A stretch of 64,000 bases of DNA from HGW-17 sp964516435 (GTDB taxonomy: Bacteria > Myxococcota_A > Polyangia > HGW-17). The stretch is from NCBI GenBank assembly GCA_964516435.1, contig CAZEZP010000076.1, positions 1 to 64,000 of the forward strand, given 5' to 3'. Below the pieces are notes generated by a model that saw only the letters and a program-made list of their open reading frames with translations, ran no database searches and was not told the DNA's origin. A program made the position numbers and the translations under genes. Positions 37,192 to 45,707 of the stretch are shown one piece after another; the stretch's first letter is position 1; each line of letters opens with the position of its first letter.

Positions 37192-37227
37192 TTCACATGA
37201 AAAAACACGGGGTTCACATGAAAAAAC
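37192..37227. repeat. Paired operator-like direct repeats in the divergent intergenic region
   Basis: TTCACATGAAAAAAC occurs twice, starting at 37192 and 37213, exactly 21 bp apart. Each contains the short inverted repeat TTCA-CA-TGAA. Two copies on the same DNA face between divergent genes (36159-37118 minus, 37429 plus) look like regulator sites. The rest of 37119-37428 holds the promoter listed next and no gene. Confidence 0.45.
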
Positions 37228-37346
37228 GCATTCTGGAAGCCGATGGGAACGGAAACGGCCGGCGCCCAAATCAAAACAACCGTTATGAATGAAGGGGAAG
37301 AGGAAAAATCCTTCATGAAACGTGCATCCCCCTGCAAGTTTATGCT

Positions 37347-37375
37347 TTGCATGCCGGGACCAGATGACATATAAG
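37347..37375 (+). promoter_or_regulatory. Sigma-70-type promoter for the giant TPR gene
   Basis: TTGCAT (37347-37352) and TATAAG (37370-37375) are 17 bp apart, followed by a G-rich start region. The ATG at 37429 lies about 47 bases after the expected start and has CTGGAGG before it. Confidence 0.55.
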
Positions 37376-37428
37376 GGGGACCTGGCAGGCGCTCTGGCCG
37401 GCCGCATCCTATCCCTGGAGGTAAACCC

Positions 37429-40400
37429 ATGGCGATCGAGCAGTTGAAGAAGTACCTGGACATCCTCAGGAAGCACATCGAGTTCGTGGCAGACTGGGAG
37501 ACGGAGAAAGAGGACGAGCAGGCGCACCTGGACGAGGTGTTCGAGGCTCTTTCCGAGATCGTGGAGATCCTTTCCAAAGCCGAGAACGAGGAAGACGGGG
37601 CTGCGCGGGAGAAGGTGCAGGTGCTCGAGGCCGAGGTGGAAAACCTCAGGAAGGCGCTGGAGGAGGCCAGTGCGTCCAAGGGTGCGAAGTCCGGCGGCGA
37701 CGAGGAGAAGATCCGGGAAGAGATCGAAGCGGAACTCAGGAAGCGGTTCGATGTGGAACTGGCGGCGCTGCGCGAGGAACTGGCGGCGCTCAAGTCCGAG
37801 AAGGCCAAAAAGCCGGCGCCGGCCGCGAAGACCGTCGAAAAGCCGAAGGACCCGAAGGACTTCGAGGGCTGGCAGGCCTATCTGGAGCAGAACCCGGAGG
37901 ATGAGGACGGGAAGAAGGTCATTCTCGCGCTGGAAAAGGAATCCCGCGAAAAGAAGAATTTCCAGTTGCTGGCCGACGTCCTGGTGTGCCGGGTCAACTT
38001 CGGGTATTTCGAGAACCAGGACGAGGAATTCAGGTTGCTGGAGGAGATCGCCGACATCCAGGAACAGGAACTGGGCGACGTGGAGCAGGCCTTCCATGCC
38101 GTGATCTCCGTGTTCGAGGCCCGGCCCTCCGAAAAACTGCTGGAGCGCCTGGCGCGGCTCGCAGAGCAGGGAAACCTCTGGGAATTGTTCGTGACCGAAT
38201 TGCAGCAACTGGAGAAGGTGCGCAACGACGCCTTGCGCGCGCGCATCTGGCTGGCGATCGCCCGCGCCTACAACGAGCGGCTCAAGCGCCCGGACTACGC
38301 CATCACGGCGCTGCAGAAGGCGCTCGACAGCCAGCCGGGATTCGTGGATGCGCTCGATGACCTGGCCTCCATCTACAAGGCGCAGGAGCAGTGGGAAGAT
38401 CTCGTGAAGACCCTGCGCAAGCGGCTCAAGCATTCTTCCGACAACGAGGAGAAAGCGTATTTCCTGCGGGAAATCGCGACCGTGCAGCGCGACCAACTCA
38501 AGGAACCCTTCATCGCGGCCGCCACGTACGAGGAAATCTTCTCGATCCTGCCGCATGATCTCGATGCCATGGCGGCGCTGGAATCCATCTACCGCTCCAA
38601 CAAACTGTGGGAGCAACTGGCCGCGCTGCTGCACCGCAAGGTGGAGCACGCCGAAAACGCCGAGGAAGCGCGCGCGGCCAAGCGGGAACTGGGTTTCCTG
38701 TACGCGCGGGAACTCTCCGACATTCCGAAGGCCATCGACATCCTGGAGCATCTGCTGGAGGTGATGCCCGACGACGTGCAGTTGCTGCGGCAACTGCTGG
38801 AACTGTACGAGGCCACGGGCCGCATGCGCGGCTATCTCAAACTGGCCCGCACGCTGGTGGAAGCCACTCCGGACGTCAACGAGAAGAACAAGCTCCTCAA
38901 GCGCATGGCCGCCGAATACCGGCTCACGCCGTCCACCCGCGCCAACGCGGCGGAATGCTACGAGAAGATCATCGAACTGCACTTCGAGGAGGAAGACGTC
39001 TACGACAGCCTCGAGGACATCTACACGTCCGAGGAGCAGTGGGACGCGCTGGCCATCACCCTCAAGCGGCACATCAACATCGTGCAGGCCGAGGGCACGC
39101 GCGCGCAGTTGCTGCGCCGCCTGGGCGAGGTGCTGCTGGTGCACCTGGAGGATCCGGAATCGGCCGTGCTGCCGCTGGAGGAGAGCCTCGCCCTGCGTCC
39201 GCGCAACGTGGATACGCTCAAGCTCGCCGCACGCGCGCACGAGATGCTGGGCAACCACGAAAAGGCCGTCGAGCGCCTGGAACTGCTGTGCGAACTCGTG
39301 GACGACGAAAAGCAGCGCCCGGGATTTTTCGGCCGGCTGGGTCGGGAACTTCTGGCCACGGGGAACCTGGAGAAGGCCGAAGGCGCCCTGCAAAAGGCGC
39401 TGGCGGCCAACGAAAACGATTTCGCCACGCTTTCGGCCCTCGGGAACCTGTACGTGCGCATGGGGCAGTGGACCCGCGCGGCGAGCTATCTGGAGCGTGC
39501 CATGAAGTCCACCCGCAACCAGGCGGAACTGGGCGAAGTGGTGTTTTCGCTGGCCGAGGTGTATGCGGATAAACTGCAGAATTTCGATCGGGCCGTGGCC
39601 CTGTATGAAGAATTTTTGCAGATGGCGCCTGGGCATCCCAAGGCCGTCCGTTTCCTGGCCAATCATTACTTCGAACGGCAGGTCTGGGACAAGGCCGCGC
39701 CGCTTTTGCACATCCTGGTGAGCGAATCCTCGGCACTGCCCAAAGCCGAGCAGGTCGCCCTGCACCTGAAGGCCGGCCGCGTGGCGCTCAAGGTCAACGA
39801 CATCGAGAAGGCCGCGATGTACCTGGAAAAGGCCCGCGAACTGGATCCCACCAGCCTCGACGTACTCATGGAACTGGCCGAACTGCGCTTCCGCCGCGAG
39901 GAGTGGGACGGCGCGCTGTCCCTGTACCAGGCGCTGCTGGTGGCGCACCGGGATTCCCTCTCCTCCGAGAAGGTGGCGGAAATCTACTGCCGGCTGGGCA
40001 CCATCAAGGAAAAGCGCAACGATACCCTGAAGGCCGTGGCCTTCTACGAGAAGGCGCTGGAAGCCCACCCGAACTGGCAGGAGGCCGCCGAAGCCCTGCT
40101 GCGGCTGCGCACCACGCACGAGGACTACGAGAAACTGGCCCGGATCAAACTCAACAAGATCAATGCGGAAACGGACATCGAAAAGAAGATCGAGATGTAC
40201 GACGAGTTGATCCGGTTCTATCTGGACACGGCCAAGAACATCGACAAGGCCGTGGAAATCCAGGAAAAGGTGCTGGCGCTCAAGCCCGGCGACCGCGAGC
40301 TCCTCTCCAACGCCATCGACCTGTATTCGACGGCCGAGAAGTGGGACAAGGTTGTAGAAACCATCCTCAAGGTGGCCGAACTGGAGGAACCCGGCATCAT

Positions 40401-41820
40401 CAAGTCCAAGTACCACTTCAGCGCGGGCGTCATCTATGCGGATGCCATCGGCGACACCGACAGGGCCGCCGAGCAGTTCGAACTGGCGCTGGAGAACTAT
40501 CCCGACAGCGAGGAGGCGTTCGAGCGCATCCTGGCCATCCACCGCGAGCGGGAGGACTGGCAGAACCTCACCCGCGCCATGCGCCGCCAGTTGAAGCGCA
40601 ATCCGGAAAACCGCTCCAACTACAAGTTGTGGGAGGAACTGGGCGAAATCTACCGCGACAAACTGGGCGACATGCCCACGGCCGTGGCAGCCTTCGAATT
40701 CGCCGCCAACCTCAACGACACGCCTGAGCAGCACCTGAAACTGGCGCGCATCTACATCGAGGCGGGCCCGGGATATCTGGACAAGGCGGGCGACGCCTAC
40801 GAGCGGCTGCTGCAGGAGGATCCGCAGAACATCGAGATGCTGCGCCGCCTGCTGGAAATCCAGATTGCGCGCCAGGACAAGGATCGCACGTGGATCCTGT
40901 GCACGCTGCTGGACATGTTCCACCAGGCCAACGAGAAGGAAAGGATTTTTGCGCAGCACCACGCACAGTCGTTCACCCACGCCAGGACCATCCTCACCGA
41001 CGACCTGTGGGAGAAGGCCCTGCAGAGCCCCGAGGAGAGCACGGACATCAACAAGATCCTGGCGGGGCTGGGACACCATCTGTGCCTGTACTATGCGCTT
41101 CCGCATGAAAAGTATGGACTGGACCGCAAGAAGAAGATCGACATCGACAACGACCGGCGGCCGTTCTGCCAGGCATATCAGTACGTGAGCCGGACGCTGC
41201 TGATCACGGCCATTCCGGAACTGTTCGCGCGCGAAGGCCTGCCGCTTCCCATCCAGTTGGCCAACACCAAGGAAGGCCTGAGCCTTCTGCCTTCCTGGCT
41301 GATCGAGGAACGCAGGTTCGCCAACATGAGCGAGGCGGAGGCGGCCTACCACTTCGCCCGCGAACTGGTCTTCCTGCGGCCCGAACGCCTGTTCCGCCGC
41401 GCGGCGCCGGCTCCTACGGACCTGTTCAACGCCCTGTACGCCGCTTTCACCGTGCTCTCGCCCGAGAACGCGCCCAAGGCGCCGGCGGGCCGCGAGGAGG
41501 AAATCAACAAACTCAAGGCGCATATCAAGGAATTCGTGCCAGCGGCTGTGCTCGAGAGCCTGCGGCCGGTGGCCTCGCGCGTGCTGCAGCGCGAATTCGA
41601 GCCCGAAATCATGCGCTGGATCCACGCCAACCACCGCACCAGCCTGCGGGCGGCCACGCTCATCGGGTGCGATTTGCGCCGCGTGGTGGCCTGGGTGCTG
41701 GCCGAGCCCGACAACATCACGGGCATGGTGGCCAAGGACCGCATCAAGGAAGTCATCCGGTTCGCCCTCTCTTCCGATTTCGCCAGACTGCGCGCCCACA
41801 TGGGACTGGCCATTTCCTGA
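37429..41820 (+). CDS. Giant cytoplasmic TPR protein
   Basis: A 1463-aa protein without signal or membrane segments, with GGAGG before the ATG. Residues 1-130 are acidic coiled coil (EEIRE, EELAALKSEKAKK pattern). From about 140 to 1130 there is a nearly continuous helical array of TPR-like units, for example ALQKALDSQPGFVDALDDLASIYKAQEQWEDLV, AVAFYEKALEAHPNWQEAAEALLRL and AAEQFELALENYPDSEEAFERIL. The last 330 residues are a separate domain (LPHEKYGLDRKKKIDID, AAYHFARELVFLRPERL, RVVAWVLAEPDNI) similar in layout to the C-termini of other very long TPR proteins in myxobacteria-like genomes. It is probably a scaffold; the partner is unknown. The two downstream genes follow closely. Confidence 0.88.
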   Translation: MAIEQLKKYLDILRKHIEFVADWETEKEDEQAHLDEVFEALSEIVEILSKAENEEDGAAREKVQVLEAEVENLRKALEEASASKGAKSGGDEEKIREEIEAELRKRFDVELAALREELAALKSEKAKKPAPAAKTVEKPKDPKDFEGWQAYLEQNPEDEDGKKVILALEKESREKKNFQLLADVLVCRVNFGYFENQDEEFRLLEEIADIQEQELGDVEQAFHAVISVFEARPSEKLLERLARLAEQGNLWELFVTELQQLEKVRNDALRARIWLAIARAYNERLKRPDYAITALQKALDSQPGFVDALDDLASIYKAQEQWEDLVKTLRKRLKHSSDNEEKAYFLREIATVQRDQLKEPFIAAATYEEIFSILPHDLDAMAALESIYRSNKLWEQLAALLHRKVEHAENAEEARAAKRELGFLYARELSDIPKAIDILEHLLEVMPDDVQLLRQLLELYEATGRMRGYLKLARTLVEATPDVNEKNKLLKRMAAEYRLTPSTRANAAECYEKIIELHFEEEDVYDSLEDIYTSEEQWDALAITLKRHINIVQAEGTRAQLLRRLGEVLLVHLEDPESAVLPLEESLALRPRNVDTLKLAARAHEMLGNHEKAVERLELLCELVDDEKQRPGFFGRLGRELLATGNLEKAEGALQKALAANENDFATLSALGNLYVRMGQWTRAASYLERAMKSTRNQAELGEVVFSLAEVYADKLQNFDRAVALYEEFLQMAPGHPKAVRFLANHYFERQVWDKAAPLLHILVSESSALPKAEQVALHLKAGRVALKVNDIEKAAMYLEKARELDPTSLDVLMELAELRFRREEWDGALSLYQALLVAHRDSLSSEKVAEIYCRLGTIKEKRNDTLKAVAFYEKALEAHPNWQEAAEALLRLRTTHEDYEKLARIKLNKINAETDIEKKIEMYDELIRFYLDTAKNIDKAVEIQEKVLALKPGDRELLSNAIDLYSTAEKWDKVVETILKVAELEEPGIIKSKYHFSAGVIYADAIGDTDRAAEQFELALENYPDSEEAFERILAIHREREDWQNLTRAMRRQLKRNPENRSNYKLWEELGEIYRDKLGDMPTAVAAFEFAANLNDTPEQHLKLARIYIEAGPGYLDKAGDAYERLLQEDPQNIEMLRRLLEIQIARQDKDRTWILCTLLDMFHQANEKERIFAQHHAQSFTHARTILTDDLWEKALQSPEESTDINKILAGLGHHLCLYYALPHEKYGLDRKKKIDIDNDRRPFCQAYQYVSRTLLITAIPELFAREGLPLPIQLANTKEGLSLLPSWLIEERRFANMSEAEAAYHFARELVFLRPERLFRRAAPAPTDLFNALYAAFTVLSPENAPKAPAGREEEINKLKAHIKEFVPAAVLESLRPVASRVLQREFEPEIMRWIHANHRTSLRAATLIGCDLRRVVAWVLAEPDNITGMVAKDRIKEVIRFALSSDFARLRAHMGLAIS

Positions 41821-41838
41821 TTTTCGCGCGAACCAGCC

Positions 41839-42273
41839 GTGTCCCGCTTCCTGCATACCCTGTCCTTCTCCGGAAACGCGTCTTCCCTGTTCGAGGCCAT
41901 CTGCCGCTATTTCCACGAGAAGGGCTTCCACGTGGAGGAAGCCGACGCCGTAGCGCTGCGCCTGCACGCCGAGAAGGACCGAGGAATCCTTTCGTCCCTG
42001 TTCGGCCTGGGGACACTGCACGTATTCGTTTCCTTTCCCAGGGAAGGGGGGGTCCAGGTGCGGCTGTCCCACCCGGCGCCGTCGCTGGTCGAGGACCTGC
42101 AGAAACTCGCGGATGAACTGCCGGCGCCTGCGGCCGGAAACCCGGAGGCCGCCGGGCGCCAGGGCCCCACGATCATCGTGCGGGAAATCGTCCGCATCCC
42201 GTGCCGCTTCTGCGGTTCGCTGGTGGAAAACACGCAGAAGCGCTGTCCCTACTGCGGAGGAGAACCGAGATGA
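41839..42273 (+). CDS. Small protein with C-terminal zinc ribbon
   Basis: A 144-aa cytoplasmic protein starting at GTG 41839, 18 bases after the TPR gene. The first 90 residues form a mixed alpha/beta domain (LFEAICRYFHEKGFHVEEAD, LRLHAEKDRGILSSLFGLG, TLHVFVSFPREGGVQVRLSH). The end has a zinc ribbon, CRFCGSLVENTQKRCPYCGG. I know no name for it. Its stop overlaps the ATG of the MBL hydrolase (ATGA), so the two are coupled. No ATG start is available in a good position, so the GTG is inferred. Confidence 0.75.
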   Translation: MSRFLHTLSFSGNASSLFEAICRYFHEKGFHVEEADAVALRLHAEKDRGILSSLFGLGTLHVFVSFPREGGVQVRLSHPAPSLVEDLQKLADELPAPAAGNPEAAGRQGPTIIVREIVRIPCRFCGSLVENTQKRCPYCGGEPR

Positions 42274-42884
42274 AGATCACCTGCTGGCCGCTGGGCCCCT
42301 TCGAGACGAACGGCTATTTCTTCATGCACCGCGGCATGGGGTTCCTGGTGGATCCGGGCGACCCCGAAATCGCGGATTTCCTGGATGAAATGGAACGGGT
42401 GGACTGGATTCTGCTCACGCACGGGCACGTGGATCACGTCCTGGGCATCGATGCCGTGAAGCGGCGTTTTCCGCAGGCACGCCTTGCGCTTTCGGGACAG
42501 GACCGCACCTGGTACGAGAAGACCGATTTCCAGGCAGCCATGTTCGGGTTGCAGCGTCAGCCGGTGCCGGAGCCGGATCTCTGGCTGTCTCCGCCTTGCG
42601 CGATCGAAGGCATCCAGGTCATTGCCACCCCGGGACACACCCCTGGCAGCGTATGCTTCCATCTCCCGGAGGAAGGTGAACTGTTCTCCGGCGATACGCT
42701 GTTCGCAGGCGGCGTGGGCCGCACCGATTTCCCGGGCGGCTCCTGGAGCCGGCTGGAAGAAAGCATCCGCGGCCTGTACCGGGATCTTCCACCCGGGACG
42801 CGTGTGCATCCGGGACATGGTCCCGCCACCACCATCGGGGAAGAACGGCGCTCCAATCCATTCGTCTCGGATCGACGATTATAA
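42270..42884 (+). CDS. MBL-fold metallo-hydrolase (glyoxalase II-like)
   Basis: A 204-aa cytoplasmic metallo-beta-lactamase-fold enzyme. The metal motif HGHVDH (His51, His53, Asp55, His56) is intact, followed by the third His in TPGHTPGSVCFHL, the bridging Asp in LFSGDTLFAGGVGRTDF and the last His in VHPGHGPATTIGEE. This is the pattern of short YcbL/glyoxalase II-type hydrolases that cleave thioesters such as S-lactoylglutathione, but substrate cannot be read from sequence. Start is the ATG overlapping the upstream stop. Confidence 0.9.
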   Translation: MKITCWPLGPFETNGYFFMHRGMGFLVDPGDPEIADFLDEMERVDWILLTHGHVDHVLGIDAVKRRFPQARLALSGQDRTWYEKTDFQAAMFGLQRQPVPEPDLWLSPPCAIEGIQVIATPGHTPGSVCFHLPEEGELFSGDTLFAGGVGRTDFPGGSWSRLEESIRGLYRDLPPGTRVHPGHGPATTIGEERRSNPFVSDRRL

Positions 42885-42908
42885 TGCAAGTAATTGAATT
42901 TTTTATCG

Positions 42909-42939
42909 AATAATAGTATATTAAATAATAGTATATTAA
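42909..42939. repeat. AT-rich 15-bp tandem repeat between convergent genes
   Basis: AATAATAGTATATTA is repeated twice in tandem (42909-42923, 42924-42938) within a 60-base nearly GC-free spacer between the MBL gene and the minus-strand lipoprotein. It may form weak structure. No standard terminator is visible. Confidence 0.6.
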
Positions 42940-42949
42940 ATATTTTTAT

Positions 42950-43408
42950 TTATGGAAAGCAGGCGCGGGTGTCCGGGCGGCAGGAGGGAAGGCAGGCGAT
43001 CGTGCCGCCCGAGTAGCCGTAGGCTTCGCAGGAGACGCCGTCGGCGAAGCGATTTCCATCGCAGGATTCCAGGCCGTTGAGCAGTCCGTTTCCGCAACGC
43101 GCGCAGCCGGAGTAGTCCCAGCGACAGTCGCGCCCGCACGTGAAGGAACCTTCGCCGCCGATGTAGGAGGCGCACGAGACGGCGTCGGGGCCGTCGCATT
43201 CCTCGGGCGGCTCCACGATGCCGTTTCCGCAGGTGTTCGCCACACAGGCGAAAGAGCCTCCGGTTTCCACGCAGAACCGGCCTTCCTCGCGGCAGGACCA
43301 TGGATCCCGCGGATTGCAGGCCGCGGCGGCGTCTTCCCGCGGGCCTGCGGCGGGCGGCGCGCAGGCGGCAATCCCGAATGCCACAAGGAGCCAAAGGCGT
43401 GTCTTCAT
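42950..43408 (-). CDS. Cys-rich lipoprotein
   Basis: A 152-aa protein starting at the ATG that overlaps the amidase stop (ATGA). The signal peptide ends GIAACAPP, so Cys16 is the lipid site. The mature part has many regularly spaced Cys and Gly (CGNGIVEPPEECDGPDAVSC, CGNGLLNGLESCDGNRFADGV). This is the CGNG-x-ECDG repeat (DUF4215/Myxo-type Cys-rich repeat) common in secreted proteins of Myxococcota-like bacteria, presumably disulfide-bonded. It is translated together with a peptidoglycan amidase lipoprotein. Confidence 0.8.
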   Translation of the reverse strand: MKTRLWLLVAFGIAACAPPAAGPREDAAAACNPRDPWSCREEGRFCVETGGSFACVANTCGNGIVEPPEECDGPDAVSCASYIGGEGSFTCGRDCRWDYSGCARCGNGLLNGLESCDGNRFADGVSCEAYGYSGGTIACLPSCRPDTRACFP

Positions 43409-44325
43409 GGGTTCGGAGCGCCGTTTTTCATGGCGCCATCCGCTGGCGCCTCCCGTGTTTCCCACGGGAGCGCGAATTTCAGATCCGCCAGTTTCTCCCG
43501 CAGTTTCCGCATGAATTCATCCCCGGGATCGGATTTGATCGTGTAGTAGCCGGGATCCGTCTCCTTCCACAGACTCGAGCCGCGCAGTTTCAGGTATTCG
43601 TGGTGCCCGATGACATGGCGAATCGGGAAATGCCGCGCCAGATGCCGGATGAGGCGGGCGTTGGCTTCCACCTGCGCGTCGGTCAGCGGCATCCGGGGCG
43701 TTCCCCCCACGTTCTCGATGCCGATCGCGCAGTAATTGAGTCCAACGGTGTGGCGCGCGAAGCGCGTTTCCGGCAGCAGCCGGTAGATGTCGCCGTTGGT
43801 GTCCACCACGAAATGGGCCGAGACGTTGAGCGCGGAGGCCCGGCGCAGCCTTTGCCGTTCTCCCGGCTCCATGCGGACGGGATGGAACGTGTGGAAGGCG
43901 GAATCCACGGTGGGCCCCTCGGTGGCGTGCACCACCACCAGGATGGGCTCGATGTCGGGTTCCTCCTTGCGGATGCCGTGGCGCAGTTCCAGGTACTCCA
44001 GCGAAAGCCGCCGGCGTTCGGCATTCCAGAGGATGGGCTTGTCCAGGATGCGCAGATCTTCGGATGGCGTCTTCACGTCCGGGGCGACGGGTTTCGCGTC
44101 CGCCGAAGGTCCCTCCATTGCTTGCGGCGATTCCGGCCTGGCGGCGGGTTTGGCCGGTTCCACGGGACCCGGCGCGGGATCCTGTCCGGCTTGCGGCGCC
44201 ATCGCCGGCGCCGGCAGGGAAGGCGCCGTGGTTTCGGCCGATGACGTGGCGGCATTCGGATTCCGGCAGGCGGCCACACCCAGACAGGCGAACAGGACGG
44301 GCAGGAGCAGGTTCGTGGATTTCAT
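43405..44325 (-). CDS. N-acetylmuramoyl-L-alanine amidase (family 2/PGRP fold) lipoprotein
   Basis: A 306-aa lipoprotein (MKSTNLLLPVLFACLGVAAC) with a Pro/Ala-rich linker to about 95, then an amidase-2 domain that cuts the MurNAc-L-Ala bond in peptidoglycan. Zinc-site residues are recognisable: His in VVVHATEG, His in the GHHEY segment and the DPG motif near the end (KETDPGYYTI, KSDPGDEF). Also visible is HFVVDTNGDIYRLLPETRFARHTVG and NYCAIGIENVG. It is anchored in the envelope and overlaps the next Cys-rich lipoprotein gene. A likely role is peptidoglycan turnover. Confidence 0.88.
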   Translation of the reverse strand: MKSTNLLLPVLFACLGVAACRNPNAATSSAETTAPSLPAPAMAPQAGQDPAPGPVEPAKPAARPESPQAMEGPSADAKPVAPDVKTPSEDLRILDKPILWNAERRRLSLEYLELRHGIRKEEPDIEPILVVVHATEGPTVDSAFHTFHPVRMEPGERQRLRRASALNVSAHFVVDTNGDIYRLLPETRFARHTVGLNYCAIGIENVGGTPRMPLTDAQVEANARLIRHLARHFPIRHVIGHHEYLKLRGSSLWKETDPGYYTIKSDPGDEFMRKLREKLADLKFALPWETREAPADGAMKNGAPNP

Positions 44326-44398
44326 GCCGGGAAACTAGCCCAAATCCACCATCGGCGAAAGCCGGAACCGAAAAATTTTTTCCATGCGGACGAAAATC

Positions 44399-44427
44399 TT
44401 GCGGTCTACCGGCAGCCGGTGTATACC
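44399..44427 (+). promoter_or_regulatory. Promoter with palindromic operator for the radical SAM gene
   Basis: TTGCGG (44399-44404) and TATACC (44422-44427) lie 17 bp apart. The spacer contains a perfect 13-bp palindrome, ACCGGC-A-GCCGGT (44408-44420), placed where a repressor would block polymerase. The ATG is at 44451. Confidence 0.5.
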
Positions 44428-44450
44428 TTACATGCGTTAGGCTTTTTCCC

Positions 44451-45707
44451 ATGCTGTCCGATACGTTCTTCGAGAACCTCACCGCCCTGGCCGACGACAG
44501 CCGCCATGATCTCGCCTGCGGTACCTGCGGCGAGGGCCGAAGACGCATCGATTCCAACCAGTGGCTCTATCCCGTGGCCATGCCCGACGGGCGCACCCAG
44601 TGGATGCTCAAGGTGCTCCTGAGCAACACCTGCTCCAAGCGCTGCCGCTACTGCTCGTTCGGCGCGCATCTCGACAGGCGGCCCGCGAAACTGGATCCCG
44701 AGGAACTGGCCTTCTTCTTCGCGCAACTGGTGCGCCAGGGAAAGGCTTCCGCGCTGTTTTTGAGTTCTGCCATCTCCGATCGTCCCGTGCGCGTCATGGA
44801 TGATCTGCTGCGCTGCGCATGGCTCGTGCGCAAAAAATACCATTTTCGTGGCTATCTGCATCTGAAACTCATCCCCGGCATCGATTCGGGACAGGTGCTG
44901 GCGGCGCTGAAACTGGCCGACCGCGTCTCCGTGAATCTCGAAGCCGTGGACGGAGAGCGGCTTGCGTGCATCGCGCCGGAAAAATCGTTCGAGACCGATC
45001 TGCTGCGCCTTCTGCTCGAGGTGAAGCGGATATCCGAATCCACCGAGCATCTCGCCTGCCGCGGGGCCACCACCCAGATCGTGGTGGGGCCTTCCGGCGA
45101 GACGGATCGCGACATCCTGGATTTCATGCGCCGCTGCTATACCCAGTGGGATCTGCGGCGCGTGTACTATTCCGCGCACATGCCGGTTCCGGGAACCCCG
45201 CTGGAATCCAGCCCGCCCGTGCCGCTGTGGCGCGAGAACCGCCTGTACCAGGCCGACTGGCTCGTGCGCTTCTATGGATTTTCCTTCGACGAGATTCCCA
45301 CTGATTCCATGGGATTCTTCCATCGGGAGGCGGACCCCAAGACGGTCTGGGCGCGGCTGCACCCGGAGCATTTTCCGCTGGAAATCAACCAGGCCCCCGT
45401 GGAACTGCTCCTGCGGGTGCCCGGTATCGGGCCGCAGGCGGCGCGGCGCATCGTGGAGGCGCGGCGCGTGCGCAAACTGCGCGAGGTGCGCGATCTGGCC
45501 GCCTTCCGCGTGCCCGCCCGCAAGGCCGCGCCCTGGCTGCTGTTCGACGGTCGCCGGCAGGCGCGCCATCTCACCCAGTTGTCATTCGATTTTCCGGAAC
45601 CCGGAATTCCATCCGTGGAAACGCTGGAGGATGTCACTTCTCGAACAACAGGGGAACCGGGGGACCGTCCACCACCCGGGCCTTCGTGTGGTACCAGTTG
45701 CCATTGA
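44451..45707 (+). CDS. Putative DNA modification/repair radical SAM protein with helix-hairpin-helix
   Basis: A 418-aa protein. The [4Fe-4S] motif C61-SKR-C65-RY-C68 defines a radical SAM enzyme; an extra Cys pair (CGTC, 23-26) lies before it. The family's DNA-type features follow: a radical SAM barrel to about 300, then a C-terminal helix-hairpin-helix (VELLLRVPGIGPQAARRIVEARR). This matches the proteins annotated as putative DNA modification/repair radical SAM proteins. Their usual partner, a small uracil-glycosylase-like protein, is not in this window. The last 25 residues are unlike the family and overlap the convergent lipoprotein gene, so the native stop may be as given but the tail is unusual. 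Confidence 0.85.
   Translation: MLSDTFFENLTALADDSRHDLACGTCGEGRRRIDSNQWLYPVAMPDGRTQWMLKVLLSNTCSKRCRYCSFGAHLDRRPAKLDPEELAFFFAQLVRQGKASALFLSSAISDRPVRVMDDLLRCAWLVRKKYHFRGYLHLKLIPGIDSGQVLAALKLADRVSVNLEAVDGERLACIAPEKSFETDLLRLLLEVKRISESTEHLACRGATTQIVVGPSGETDRDILDFMRRCYTQWDLRRVYYSAHMPVPGTPLESSPPVPLWRENRLYQADWLVRFYGFSFDEIPTDSMGFFHREADPKTVWARLHPEHFPLEINQAPVELLLRVPGIGPQAARRIVEARRVRKLREVRDLAAFRVPARKAAPWLLFDGRRQARHLTQLSFDFPEPGIPSVETLEDVTSRTTGEPGDRPPPGPSCGTSCH

Noticed and set aside
34509..37292. A 927-codon plus-strand frame opposite the TonB-cassette lipoproteins
   Set aside because: It is antisense to three genes with signal peptides and motifs, and has the His/Arg/Gly-rich look of a shadow frame. Long antisense frames at 37183-42072 and 7339-10221 were rejected for the same reason.
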